Assembly: GCF_030553075.1 (NCBI RefSeq)
Contig: NZ_CP130701.1
Coordinates: 2,480,001-2,544,000 of the forward strand
Reading direction: 5' to 3'
DNA from: Halomonas sp. I5-271120
GTDB taxonomy: Bacteria > Pseudomonadota > Gammaproteobacteria > Pseudomonadales > Halomonadaceae
Length of the DNA stretch: 64,000 nucleotides
The notes below the pieces were generated by a model, which made no database searches, had not been told where the DNA came from, and saw only the letters and a program-made list of their open reading frames with translations. Made by a program: the position numbers and the translations under genes. Shown one piece after another: positions 1-9,232 of this stretch (positions are counted from its first letter, which is position 1; the number at the start of each line of letters is the position of its first letter).

Positions 1-836
1 CTGTAGCGGGTGAGCCAGTGAGCGCTGCACAGGGCGAAGATGGCGGCGAGCGTCAGTGGCGGCTGTCTCAGGGTGGTGGCAAGCCCCTGCCGAAACTGCA
101 GCAGCTGTCGGGCCAGGCGGTGACGCCGGGGGCGGGCGAGCCCCAGCCGGGTGAGCGGGGCACGGCTCAGGCGCAGCACGCGGGGCAGGTAAAGTAGCAG
201 TGCGATCAGTATCACCAGGATAGCCACCAAGGCGGCACCGGCCAGCCGGATAAGCTCGGGCCGAGGCCAGGTGTCCGGGTGCAGCAGGGCGTATCCGCCT
301 ATCGCGGCCAGGGCGAGCAGAAAGAACAGCATGTCGCATACCTGATCGATCAGGAAGATCCCCGAGGAGGTCGCGGGGCGCAGGCCGTGACCCCTGAGCA
401 GCATCATCAGGGTCAGGGGGCCACCGCTGCCGCCCGGCGTTGCACAGGTGGCGCATTCGGTGGCCATCACCATCGCCAGTGCCCGGCGCTGGCCCAAGAG
501 TAGTGGAGTGCCTGGAGCAGTGCCCTGAAAGGCACAGGTCGGCGAGCCTTGGGCCGGCGATGACCCGGCCAAGCGGCCGTTGCCTGATCGATCGAGTGGT
601 TTATCGCCAGCCCCGAGACGGCCGGCAAGCAGCAGGCGCAGGCGAAGCGCGTTGAGGTTCCAACAGCCAAGCACCAGCGACAGCATCAGCGCCAGTTGCG
701 TAAGCGGAAAGTCGAGAAGGGCCGCGAAAGGTGCCATGCCATCGAGCAACAGCGGGATCAGCGCCGCCATCAGCAGCGCCAGGATCAGCAGTGCTCGGCC
801 ACGCAACAGCCTCCACGCGCGCCTCAGACCTTTCAT
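1..836 (-). CDS. Partial LPG-synthase-like (flippase-like domain) integral membrane protein
   Basis: The reading frame is open from the ATG at 836 to the window edge, about 278 codons, so the C-terminus is missing. It encodes several hydrophobic segments and a glycine-rich motif, ATPGGSGGP, near the middle. This fits the transmembrane domain family related to lysylphosphatidylglycerol synthase (PF03706). Family members move or modify membrane lipids, but the substrate here cannot be read. The ATG at 836 follows a GGAAG with five bases of spacing. An upstream ATG at 905 overlaps the stop codon of the glycosyltransferase and is an alternative start. About 35-40 residues between the segments NLNALRLRLLLAG and LGQRRALAMVMATE look like an insert that the family does not need. 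Gene order suggests co-transcription with the glycosyltransferase. Confidence 0.75.
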   Translation of the reverse strand, partial: MKGLRRAWRLLRGRALLILALLMAALIPLLLDGMAPFAALLDFPLTQLALMLSLVLGCWNLNALRLRLLLAGRLGAGDKPLDRSGNGRLAGSSPAQGSPTCAFQGTAPGTPLLLGQRRALAMVMATECATCATPGGSGGPLTLMMLLRGHGLRPATSSGIFLIDQVCDMLFFLLALAAIGGYALLHPDTWPRPELIRLAGAALVAILVILIALLLYLPRVLRLSRAPLTRLGLARPRRHRLARQLLQFRQGLATTLRQPPLTLAAIFALCSAHWLTRY

Positions 837-897
837 AAATGCTTCCGTGCGGTTCCTGAGGATGCGCCGACCGTCGGGGAACTCAGCGACCGGTCGT

Positions 898-2016
898 CTA
901 GCCATGCTGGCAGCGTGTCATGGTGGCAAGGGTCGGTGACAGAGTGCGGTAATGGTCAAGCAGGCCATCGATGACCTTCGACCAGCGGTAATGACGCTCC
1001 ACGTGGCGACGGGCATGGCGGCCGATGGCGGCGGCATCGTTGAGAAAGAGTTCCTCTACGGCGCGTGCCATAGCGTTCGGCGCATGGGGCTCGCAGAGCA
1101 CGCCGCAGCCCAGCGGTACGTTCTCGATCAGTGCACCGGCCCGCGCAGCCACCACCGGCAGGCCGCTGGCCATGGCTTCCAACGCCACCAGGCCAAAGGT
1201 CTCGCGGGTGCCGGCGTGGACCATGGCATCGGCACTGGCCAGGGCGCGAGCCACCTCATTGGGTGAGCAGCAGCGGCTGATCACGCTGACGTTGTCCGGA
1301 ACCTGGGTCGGCATCCCCGGCCCCATCAGCAGCAGGTGATAGCCGCGACCGAGTTGCTGGGCGGTCGCCAGCAGGTCATTGATGTTCTTCTCCCGGGAGT
1401 TGCGACCGGCGAAGACCAGCAGTCGGGTGGCGTCGTCGAGGCCAAGGGTCTCTCGCAACGTTTCTTGGCGCCGGCGGGGATGGAAGGTGTCGAGATCGAC
1501 CCCCAACGGCTGCACGCGCACGCCCTGCACGCCCCAGTCCTCGAGGCGTTCGCCCATCGAGCGGCAAGGCACCAGTACGCTATCGAAGCGCCCGTAAAGA
1601 TCCGCCACATAGCGCTTGAGGCGCCGGGCCACCGGCGGGCCGAAGCGATCGCCCATCAGCCGTGGCAGGTCGGAATGGTAGAACCCGACCACCGGCACCC
1701 CTAACTGCTGACCGGCCTCCAGCGCCGCCCAGGCGGTGACGTAGGGGTCGCCGGCCTCGATCAGGTCCGGGCCCAGTTCGACCAGTGCATCGCGCCAGGG
1801 GCTGCGCCGCAGCGGGAAACGATAGCCCTGGCCCAGCGGCAAACGAAAGGCGGGTAGGGTCTGCAGGGCTCCCAGGGTCTGACGCTCGCCGGCGGGGACC
1901 AACAGGTTAGCCGCGACGTCCGGTAGGGTCGCCAAGTGACGGTGCTTGGCCTGAAGGTAGGTGCGCACGCCGCCGCTATCCGGCGCATGAAACATGGTGA
2001 TATCCGCAAGGTGCAA
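898..2016 (-). CDS. Glycosyltransferase family 4 protein
   Basis: This GT-B glycosyltransferase of about 372 residues probably transfers a sugar from an activated donor to a lipid or envelope acceptor at the inner membrane. The N-terminus carries the glycine loop APDSGGVRTYL, typical of family 4 enzymes. The C-terminal donor domain has AGRNSREKNI and the EX7E-type motif ETFGLVALE, followed by ASGLPVV. The open frame reaches upstream to 2226, but that extension has no family character. A TTG at 2016 preceded by CAGGAGA with about six bases of spacing puts HLADITMF at the N-terminus, as in homologues, so I chose it. The stop overlaps an alternative start of the downstream membrane protein gene, consistent with one lipid-glycan operon. 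The exact sugar is unknown. Confidence 0.85.
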   Translation of the reverse strand: MHLADITMFHAPDSGGVRTYLQAKHRHLATLPDVAANLLVPAGERQTLGALQTLPAFRLPLGQGYRFPLRRSPWRDALVELGPDLIEAGDPYVTAWAALEAGQQLGVPVVGFYHSDLPRLMGDRFGPPVARRLKRYVADLYGRFDSVLVPCRSMGERLEDWGVQGVRVQPLGVDLDTFHPRRRQETLRETLGLDDATRLLVFAGRNSREKNINDLLATAQQLGRGYHLLLMGPGMPTQVPDNVSVISRCCSPNEVARALASADAMVHAGTRETFGLVALEAMASGLPVVAARAGALIENVPLGCGVLCEPHAPNAMARAVEELFLNDAAAIGRHARRHVERHYRWSKVIDGLLDHYRTLSPTLATMTRCQHG

Positions 2017-2189
2017 GACCGTCTCCTGTTGCCGTTGGCTCTCGCTCAAGGGTAGCGAGGCAATGCGACAGTTCGACGACAGGTCGGCTTCGCCGTCTCG
2101 GCAGAGAATGCTCGAGGCTCTACGGGTGGCGCTTTGCGGCCATGCATGAGACATATGATGACACGCGCACACGACAAGGAGAGGAGTGA

Positions 2190-3446
2190 ATGCCAGCCGA
2201 CACCGGTTCAGGCGAGAGCCGTTCAAGCGAGCGTCAGCGCAAAGAGGCCCACTCGCTCGAGAAACGGGACTCGGATGCGTCAGGGCCCGCGTCGCCCCGA
2301 GAGGAGGCCTATTACCGCACCGAGCTCGAGTACGCGCTGGGGACGCCGTTCACTGCCGGCAATCATGTCGAGGTGATGCGCAATGGCGTGGAGATATTCC
2401 CCGCTATGCTCGATGCCATCGATGCCGCCGAGGCCAGCATCGATCTGGTGACCTACGTCTACTGGACGGGTGACATCGCGCAGCGCTTCGCCGAGGCTCT
2501 GGCCCGTCGGGCTCGCGAGGGTCTCCGGGTTCGGGTCGTGCTGGATGCGGTGGGAACGCAGAAGATGTCGTCTGAGGTGGTCGCTCAGATGCGCGAGGCC
2601 GGCGTCGAGGTGCGCCTTTTCCGGCCGATCAAGCTGCCAAGGCCCTGGCAGATCGACAAGCGCACGCACCGCAAGATCATGGTATGCGACGACCGTCTCG
2701 GCTTCGTCGGCGGGGTCGGCATCGCTGCCTAATGGGAAGGCGATGCCCGCACGCCGGATGAATGGCGCGAGACGCATCTACTCGTGTCGGGTCCGGCGGT
2801 CATCGGGCTGCATTCTGCCTTTCTCGACAACTGGAACGAGTGTGGGCCTTGGCAGTGGGAGCCGATTCGCCAGCGGCCGCCGGTTCACGAGGATGGTCTG
2901 CTGGTCCAGTGCGTGCGGGCCTCCTCGACCATCGGTTGGACCGAATCCGCTGCAATGCTGCGCTCGCTGGTGGCGGTCAGTCAGGTCAGGCTACGCATCG
3001 TGACCGCCTACTTTGCCCCGGATGATGTCTTGATCGAGCAGATCATCTCGGCACTCGAGCGAGGTGTCTCGGTGGAGCTGCTGGTGCCGGGTCGCCACAA
3101 CGACAGCCGCCTGTCGCAGCTGGCCGGGCAGCCGAGCATCGAGCGGCTGCTTGATGCCGGTGCGAAGGTCTGGGTGTTTCTGCCGACCATGCTGCATGCC
3201 AAGGTGATTACCGTCGACGGTCGGCTTGCCTGCGTCGGGTCGGTGAACGTGAATCATCGGTCGATGGGCAAGGACGAGGAATGTTGCGCCCTGATGCTCT
3301 CCGAGGCTGTCACGGCGACCCTGGATGGGCAATTCGACGATGACTGCCAGCGTTCGCAGCGTCTGGACGCCGACGAGTTCCGTCGGCGCGGACGCTGGAC
3401 ACAATTCATGGAGCAGGGGGCCCGAATGCTGCTGGAGCAGCTGTGA
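2190..3446 (+). pseudogene. Cardiolipin-synthase-like phospholipase D family gene, interrupted by an in-frame stop
   Basis: Two consecutive open segments in the same frame (2190-2732 and about 2733-3446) together give about 418 codons, the length of a bacterial ClsB-like cardiolipin synthase. The first segment has the first HKD motif (THRKIMVCDD) and ends with GGVGIA. The second resumes at once with WEGDARTPDEW and carries the second HKD motif (LHAKVITVDG with GSVNV). The only break is a TAA at 2730-2732, where relatives usually have an acidic residue pair. Both HKD motifs are needed for one active site, so the product is probably inactive unless the stop is read through, reinitiated in trans, or is a sequencing error. 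The start at 2190 has AAGGAGAGGAGTGA in front. The gene is divergent from the glycosyltransferase. Cardiolipin contributes to osmotic adaptation, relevant for a halophile. Confidence 0.8.
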
Positions 3447-3503
3447 GCCCGTGTGGGACCATTGATCGGCTGTGTGGCCTCCGCGCGGCACAGGCTTGAA
3501 ACG

Positions 3504-3534
3504 ACAATGCCCCGGCGAGTGGCCGGGGCGTTGT
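3504..3534. terminator. Hairpin between the cls-like gene and rnb
   Basis: The stem ACAA-GCCCCGGC pairs with GCCGGGGC-TTGT around a short loop. It lies between two convergent genes and could terminate both, although the T-run is short. Confidence 0.55.
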
Positions 3535-3560
3535 GCGTCTTGCAGGCGGTCAGCGCTTGA

Positions 3561-5501
3561 TCAGACCGCGGGGCGGGCCACCAGCGAGCGGGTCTCTTCA
3601 CGCGCTTCCGTGAGAGCCACGCGGGTCATGTCGCCCAGCTTGAAGCGCTCTTCGCCTTCGATCTGGATGCGACCTTCCTTGTCGTCGATCACTACCTTGT
3701 CACGTTCGCTGTGCATCAGCGGCGCCGGAATGAAGGCGGTGGCGCCATTTGCGACCAGACGCACCCGCATGCCGCCGCGGTTGACGGCGATGATCTCGGC
3801 CTCGAACTCCTGCTGCTCCTTGGCTGCCTCTGTCAGGTAGCGCACGTAGAGCCAGTCCTTCACATCGCGCTCTGCCATGCGGTTCAGGCGGCGGCGTTCG
3901 GTGAGCTGCTCGGTCAGCGCCTGGCTGGCCTCGGCCGGGGCGCTCTCGCCCTTAAGCACGCGCTTGATCAGGCGGTGGTTGACCATGTCGCCGTACTTGC
4001 GGATCGGCGAGGTCCAGGTGGCGTAAGCGGCCAGGCCCAGGCCGAAGTGCGGGCCGGGCAGGGCGGACATGCTGGTGAAGCCCTGGAAGCGGCGCAGGCG
4101 AACATCAAGCCAGGCATCATCGCGGGCCTCGAGTTCGCGCTTGAGCTCGCGATAGCGCGGCAGCTCGAGCAGGGCCTCGCGCTCGACCTGGATATCCTGG
4201 GCGGCGAGGAACTCGTGAGCCGCGTCGGCTTTCTCCGGCTCGAAGGCCCGGTGCACGTTGAAGATGCCGTGACCGACCTTGTCCGCTAGCAGGTCGGCGC
4301 AGCAGGCGTTGGCCGCAATCATCGATTCCTCGATCATGCGGTTGGCGATGCGCCGATCCTCGGTGCGAATGTTCAGCACATTGCCGGCGTCGTCCAGATC
4401 GAAGACGTAGTCAGGACGATCCTTGAACACCAGCGCATTGGCGGCGCGCCAGGCGCTGCGTGCCTCGGTCAGGTCGCGCAGGGCAGTGAGCTGCGGCGCG
4501 ATGGCTTCATCTGGTGCCCAGTCGCCCTGACCTTCGATCCAGTCGGAGACATGGTCATAGACCAGGCGTGACTTCGAGATCATGTTCGCGGCGAAGAAGC
4601 GGTAGTCGCCCAGGTTGCCTTCGGCATCGATGTCCAGCGCGCAGGCCAGCACCGGACGCTCCTTGCCTTCCCACAGCGAGCACAGATCGTCGGCCAGCAC
4701 TTCCGGCAGCATGGTGACGTTCTGTCCCGGCAGATAGACGGTGAAGGCGCGGGTGCGCGCTTCCAGGTCGGCGGCATGGCTCTCGTCGACGTAGGCGGTG
4801 GGATCGGCGATCGCTACCGTCAGGCGCCAGCCGCCGTTGTCCAGGGTCTCGACGCGCAGGGCGTCGTCCATGTCGCGCGTTTTCTCACCGTCGATGGTGA
4901 AGAAGGGCTCTGCGGTCAGGTCTTCGCGCGTGAGGCCTTCATCGGCCATCGGCCAGTCGTCACCGGCTTCCGGCGAGGCCTGCTCGAGGGCATGGCGCGC
5001 CAGCGTCACGCGCCAAGGTACTGCCGGGTTGTCGCTCTTGGCGACCAGCTCATCGATCTGAGAAAAGAAACCGCGGTCGCCTTCTTTCAGTGGGTGGCGC
5101 ACCAGACGGGCCACCACCCAGTCGCCATCGGCGATGCTGTCTTCGTCGAGGCTGCGCTTGAGGCGCGCCTTGAGCACGTTCTTGACCGACGGGTGGTCGG
5201 GCACCACGGCCAGGCGGCCTTCACGCTTCTGGACCCGAGCCACGAAACGCTGCATGCCGATTTCCAGCAGGGTATCCGGCTCGACCGAGGTCTTTTCGCC
5301 TTCCTCCTTGAGGATGGCCTTCACCCGGTCGCCGTGAAGCACCTGCTTCATGGCGGGAGGCGGCACGAAGTAGGAGTCGCCGTCGTCGGTTTCGAGGAAG
5401 CCAAAGCCCTTGTCGGTGGCTTTGATCACGCCCTCGACCCGGGGCGTGGTATCGCGGATCTGCTGCTTGAGCTGAGCAAGCATCGAGTTGTTCTGAAGCA
5501 T
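3561..5501 (-). CDS. rnb: Exoribonuclease II (RNase II)
   Basis: RNase II degrades single-stranded RNA in the 3' to 5' direction, releasing nucleoside monophosphates. The protein has about 646 residues, close to the 644 of E. coli RNase II. It starts with MLQNNSMLAQLKQQI, which aligns with the E. coli N-terminus, so I use the ATG at 5501 rather than the longer open frame. An N-terminal cold-shock domain (GVIKATDKGFGFLE, then YFVPPPAMK) is followed by the RNB catalytic domain with the acidic cluster DGEKTRDMDDAL and the motif YATWTSPIRKYGDMVNHRL, then a C-terminal S1 domain (about residues 565-645). There is no RNase R-type basic tail. It appears monocistronic. Confidence 0.93.
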   Translation of the reverse strand: MLQNNSMLAQLKQQIRDTTPRVEGVIKATDKGFGFLETDDGDSYFVPPPAMKQVLHGDRVKAILKEEGEKTSVEPDTLLEIGMQRFVARVQKREGRLAVVPDHPSVKNVLKARLKRSLDEDSIADGDWVVARLVRHPLKEGDRGFFSQIDELVAKSDNPAVPWRVTLARHALEQASPEAGDDWPMADEGLTREDLTAEPFFTIDGEKTRDMDDALRVETLDNGGWRLTVAIADPTAYVDESHAADLEARTRAFTVYLPGQNVTMLPEVLADDLCSLWEGKERPVLACALDIDAEGNLGDYRFFAANMISKSRLVYDHVSDWIEGQGDWAPDEAIAPQLTALRDLTEARSAWRAANALVFKDRPDYVFDLDDAGNVLNIRTEDRRIANRMIEESMIAANACCADLLADKVGHGIFNVHRAFEPEKADAAHEFLAAQDIQVEREALLELPRYRELKRELEARDDAWLDVRLRRFQGFTSMSALPGPHFGLGLAAYATWTSPIRKYGDMVNHRLIKRVLKGESAPAEASQALTEQLTERRRLNRMAERDVKDWLYVRYLTEAAKEQQEFEAEIIAVNRGGMRVRLVANGATAFIPAPLMHSERDKVVIDDKEGRIQIEGEERFKLGDMTRVALTEAREETRSLVARPAV

Positions 5502-5693
5502 CGGACACTTTTGCATGGCGGGAAGAGTGGGGGCCACTATACGGATTCCTCCAGCCCGCGCCAATCGGGGCGGACAGCCGCAGAAGGTGTGCACGACCAA
5601 TCAAGACGTTAGGGGTGAGCTCGTGGCAAGACCGGCGAAGACAGCCATCGACTCCCTTGGGTATGCTAGCGACTAAGACGCCAAGGAGCCCAC

Positions 5694-6491
5694 ATGTCGC
5701 CACAGCTGATCGTCACCGACCTCGACCGCACCCTGCTCAACGCCGACCATGATCTGGACCCGCTCACCATCGAGACCTTCCAGGCCCTCGCCGAGCGCGG
5801 CCATCATCTGGCCATCGCCTCAGGCCGCCACTATCGGGACATCCTGCCCCTGCGCGAGCGGCTCGGCGTAGAGGCCCACATCATCAGCACCAACGGCGCC
5901 TATCTGCATGGCCCGGACGATGCGGTGCTGTCGACCCAGCATGTGCCCGAGGCGATGGCCCGGGAGCTGATCGCGCTCGAGCGACCGCCGGGCATGCGCC
6001 TGAACCTCTATCGCGATGACGACTGGTTGATCGATGCGCCGGCGCCGGAGCTGCTTGCGCTTCATGCCCACACCGGCTTTGGCTATCGGGTGGCCGAGCC
6101 CGGGGAACTCGATGGTCGAGGTGTCGGCAAGGTGTTGTTCATCGGCGAGCCGACGGCGCTTTCGACCATCGAGGAGGCCGTGGAGGCGCGCTACGGTTCG
6201 GCCCTGCACCTGACGTACTCCTTGCCCGGGTCGCTTGAGATCATGGCCGGTGGCGTCAACAAGGGCACTGCCCTGGCGCGACTGCTGGAGCGGCTGTCGC
6301 TGCCCGCCGAGGCCTGCCTGGCCTTCGGTGACAACCTCAATGACACCGAGATGCTGGATCTGGCCGGTCAGGCGTTCGTGATGGCCAATGCCCATCCCGA
6401 GCTGCCCGGGCGGGTGCCCCGGGCCACCCGTATCGGCCATCATGATGATGCCGCCGTTGCCAGCACGCTGCGCGAGCGCCTGCTGGGCTGA
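5694..6491 (+). CDS. Cof-type HAD-IIB sugar-phosphate phosphatase-like protein
   Basis: This 265-residue cytosolic protein belongs to the HAD superfamily, subfamily IIB. These enzymes hydrolyse phosphate esters such as sugar phosphates or pyridoxal phosphate. Motif I is DLDRTLLN near the N-terminus, with the nucleophilic aspartate first. The motif II region is ASGR. Motif III/IV appears as VNKGTAL followed by AFGDNLNDTEML. The start is supported by AAGGAGCCCAC in front of the ATG. It is close in form to YbhA/YidA-like proteins, but the substrate cannot be inferred. It faces away from rnb with an apparent promoter region between them. Confidence 0.88.
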   Translation: MSPQLIVTDLDRTLLNADHDLDPLTIETFQALAERGHHLAIASGRHYRDILPLRERLGVEAHIISTNGAYLHGPDDAVLSTQHVPEAMARELIALERPPGMRLNLYRDDDWLIDAPAPELLALHAHTGFGYRVAEPGELDGRGVGKVLFIGEPTALSTIEEAVEARYGSALHLTYSLPGSLEIMAGGVNKGTALARLLERLSLPAEACLAFGDNLNDTEMLDLAGQAFVMANAHPELPGRVPRATRIGHHDDAAVASTLRERLLG

Positions 6492-6720
6492 CAGGGTCGG
6501 GCGTCCTTAGCCGGGCGTTGCCGGGTCCGTGATTGGCCCGTGCGGGGGCGCACCGCCCCTACCACCTTGGTCGCAAGCATCTTGCCGGGTCGGCATGGCA
6601 TCCACCATGATCGCAGTAGACTACCTTGATCTCCTTCATGGCCGATATGGGCCCGATGCGGCCTGTTCGGTCGGCGCCATGGATTCGGACTGCCATGCTT
6701 ATGCTGCGATACCTGCTGCA

Positions 6721-7455
6721 ATGACCCATTCGCCTGCGACCCTGATCGTGGTCGACGACGACCCGGAAATCCGTGAGCTGCTGGCCGACTATCTTGGTCG
6801 CCATGGCTTTCGCACCCTGGTGGCCGAGGATGCCGACTCGCTGGAGACGCTGCTGGCCGTTGAAATGCCGGACCTGTTGATCGTCGATCTCATGCTGCCC
6901 GGCGACGATGGCTTCACGATCTGCCGCCGGGTGCGTCGCGACAGCGACGTGCCGATCATCATGCTCACGGCAAGCGCCGACGAGACCGATCGCATCCTGG
7001 GCCTCGAACTCGGCGCCGATGACTACCTTGGCAAGCCCTTCAATCCCCGTGAGCTCCTGGCGCGCATCAAGGCAGTGCTGCGCCGCACCCGCCGATTGGC
7101 CGACCCGGGCGTTGAGAAGCACCCCGATCAGGCGCGGCTGGTGGCCTTCGGCGACTGGCGACTCGACCGGGTGACCCGCGAGCTGATCGACGGAGACGGC
7201 GAGCGCAGCGCCCTGTCCGGCGCGGATTTCCAACTGCTGCAGGTGTTTCTCGAACATCCAGAAGAGGTGCTGTCCCGGGAGGCGCTCTATGACTTGAGCC
7301 GCGGGCGCCCGGCGCCACCGCTGGATCGCTCCATCGACGTGCACGTCTGCCGGCTGCGTCAGCGCCTGGGCGAGGACGCCCAGCACTCCCAGTTGATTCG
7401 CACCGTCCGCGGCGCCGGCTATGTGCTGGCCACACGAGTGGATGCGCTGGCGTGA
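6721..7455 (+). CDS. OmpR-family response regulator, GltR-like
   Basis: This 244-residue DNA-binding response regulator has a receiver domain with the acidic pair VDDD, the phospho-acceptor in LLIVDLMLPGDDG and the lysine in GADDYLGKPF. A winged-helix domain follows (about residues 135-240, with DRSIDVHVCRLRQRLGED). I place the start at the ATG in MTHSPATLIVVDDD, because the upstream extension of the open frame has no family similarity. The kinase gene overlaps its stop by four bases. In Pseudomonas the GltR regulator sits beside the same kind of sugar ABC operon and controls glucose transport. By context this is probably the functional counterpart, but the inducing sugar is inferred. Confidence 0.85.
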   Translation: MTHSPATLIVVDDDPEIRELLADYLGRHGFRTLVAEDADSLETLLAVEMPDLLIVDLMLPGDDGFTICRRVRRDSDVPIIMLTASADETDRILGLELGADDYLGKPFNPRELLARIKAVLRRTRRLADPGVEKHPDQARLVAFGDWRLDRVTRELIDGDGERSALSGADFQLLQVFLEHPEEVLSREALYDLSRGRPAPPLDRSIDVHVCRLRQRLGEDAQHSQLIRTVRGAGYVLATRVDALA

Positions 7456-8996
7456 GCGCAGAGTCGGGCGCTGATCACAACGAGGCCTCGGGCGCTGACA
7501 GGCACATCTGGCACCGCCTGAGGCGCAGCCTGGCCCGAGGGCTGCCGCGCAGTCTGCGCGGTCGCTTCGTGCTGATCATGCTGGTCGGGGTGCTGGGCGC
7601 CCAGCTCGCAAGCTATGCGATCTGGACCCACCAGGCGCAGGACAGCCGCCTCGAGCAGGTCGATGAGCTGTCCCGCAACGTCGCCTACAGCGTCGCCTCT
7701 ACGGTGCGCTTCTTCCGCTCGTTGCCGGTCGATTACCGGCATATCGTTCTCGATCAGCTGCGCGACATGGGAGGCACGCGCTTCTTCGTCAGCGTCAACG
7801 ATCACCGCATTCCCATTCAGGACATCGGCAGGGGGCCCGCCCAGGCGGTGGTGACCGATAACTTCCGCGAGATACTCGCCTCCGAGCTCGGCGTCGACAA
7901 CGCGCGCGTCGAGTTTTCGTCTCCCGACACCCTGCGCCTGTTCAACAATGAGGTGCTGCTGAACGACCTGCCGCCCCGCTGGGGGCGTCATAGCCTGTTG
8001 ATGGACCCCATCGATCCGCCGATCCTCGTCGTGCAACTACCGCTGGATGCTCAGGGCTGGCTCTATGTGGCGACGCTGCTGCCGGTGCCCGAGCTCTTCG
8101 ATGACGGCTGGCTGTCCGGCGAACGGCTGTTCGCGGCGCTGATCGTGCTGCTTGCCGTGATCGGGTTGTCGCTGCTCGGCATCCGCAGCGCCACCCGGCC
8201 ACTGGCACGACTGTCGCGGGCCGCGCGCCGGCTCGGCGACGATCTGGACAGCCCGCCGCTGCGCGAGACCGGCCCCCGCGAAGTAGCGGCTACGGCGGTG
8301 GCCTTCAACCGCATGCAGCAGCGCATTCAGCACCAGGTCGAAGAACGCGAGCGGCTCTTCACGGCGATCTCCCACGATTTGAAGACGCCCCTGACCCGCA
8401 TGCGCCTGCGGGCCGAGATGCTCGATGATGATCATCAGCGCGAGCGTTTTTGCGCCGCCCTCGACGAGCTGGACCTGCTGGTCAAGGGCGCCCTGGCCTC
8501 GGTCAGGGGGCTCGACCTGCATGAAGCCATCGAGCCGGTCGACGTGCGCGCGTTGCTCGACGGCCTCGCCGAGGAAATGGCCCTGCAGGGTGGCGAGGTG
8601 ACGGTCACCGGCCGGGCCACGCCGCTTGCTGCCAAGCCTCTGGCGCTCAAGCGCTGTCTGGCCAACCTCCTGGAGAACGCCGTCTTCTATGGAAAGCGCG
8701 CTGAGGTGCATCTTGAAGACAGTGCGGCGAGGCTCAGGATCACCCTGCGTGACCATGGCCCCGGGATACCCGAGAGACAGCGCGAGCGGGTGTTCTCGCC
8801 CTTCGTGCGCCTCGAGCCTTCGAGGAGCCGCCATACCGGCGGCAGCGGCCTGGGGCTCGGTATCGCCCGGCACATCCTGCGGGCCCATGGCGGGGAGATG
8901 ACGCTTGATAATCATCCCGGCGGCGGCCTGGTAGTGACCCTCGAGGTATCGCGTCACGCGCATGATGACCCTGGACATGATGCAGACTTGGCATGA
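7452..8996 (+). CDS. Sensor histidine kinase, GtrS-like
   Basis: This 514-residue membrane kinase starts with a GTG that overlaps the regulator stop as GTGA, so the two are translationally coupled. Transmembrane helix 1 is near residues 38-58, a periplasmic sensor region spans about 60-220, and helix 2 lies near 225-245. A HAMP linker follows, then the H-box FTAISHDLKTPLTR with the phosphorylated His near 308. The N-box is LANLLENAVFYG near 403-414, with the G1 motif DHGPGIP and the G2 motif GSGLGLGIA. In Pseudomonas, GtrS senses ketogluconate-type signals. The ligand here cannot be read from sequence. The following gene is the sugar-binding protein, so it most likely controls that operon. 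Confidence 0.88.
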   Translation: MSAESGADHNEASGADRHIWHRLRRSLARGLPRSLRGRFVLIMLVGVLGAQLASYAIWTHQAQDSRLEQVDELSRNVAYSVASTVRFFRSLPVDYRHIVLDQLRDMGGTRFFVSVNDHRIPIQDIGRGPAQAVVTDNFREILASELGVDNARVEFSSPDTLRLFNNEVLLNDLPPRWGRHSLLMDPIDPPILVVQLPLDAQGWLYVATLLPVPELFDDGWLSGERLFAALIVLLAVIGLSLLGIRSATRPLARLSRAARRLGDDLDSPPLRETGPREVAATAVAFNRMQQRIQHQVEERERLFTAISHDLKTPLTRMRLRAEMLDDDHQRERFCAALDELDLLVKGALASVRGLDLHEAIEPVDVRALLDGLAEEMALQGGEVTVTGRATPLAAKPLALKRCLANLLENAVFYGKRAEVHLEDSAARLRITLRDHGPGIPERQRERVFSPFVRLEPSRSRHTGGSGLGLGIARHILRAHGGEMTLDNHPGGGLVVTLEVSRHAHDDPGHDADLA

Positions 8997-9232
8997 CGCC
9001 CGACGGGCCTGACAGACTCTCGAGTCAGAGCGGGGCGCGACCTTGGTAGCATAGACCTTTGGCCTATAAACATTAGTTTAATCAATGAGTTATATATTTC
9101 AGTCCTGTAAGAAACCCGCAACACTATCCAGCACTAGGTAACCCCTCCCGTGCCTTCGAATGGGGTAGCGTGTCATCAGCCGCGAGTGAATCGGCTCACG
9201 ACAATCAATAACAATCGATGGAGACACGCCCC

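Noticed and set aside
580-939. Plus-strand frame over the LPG-synthase-like gene
   Set aside because: The minus-strand frame has membrane helices and the family glycine motif; the plus frame is Ser/Arg-rich and featureless.
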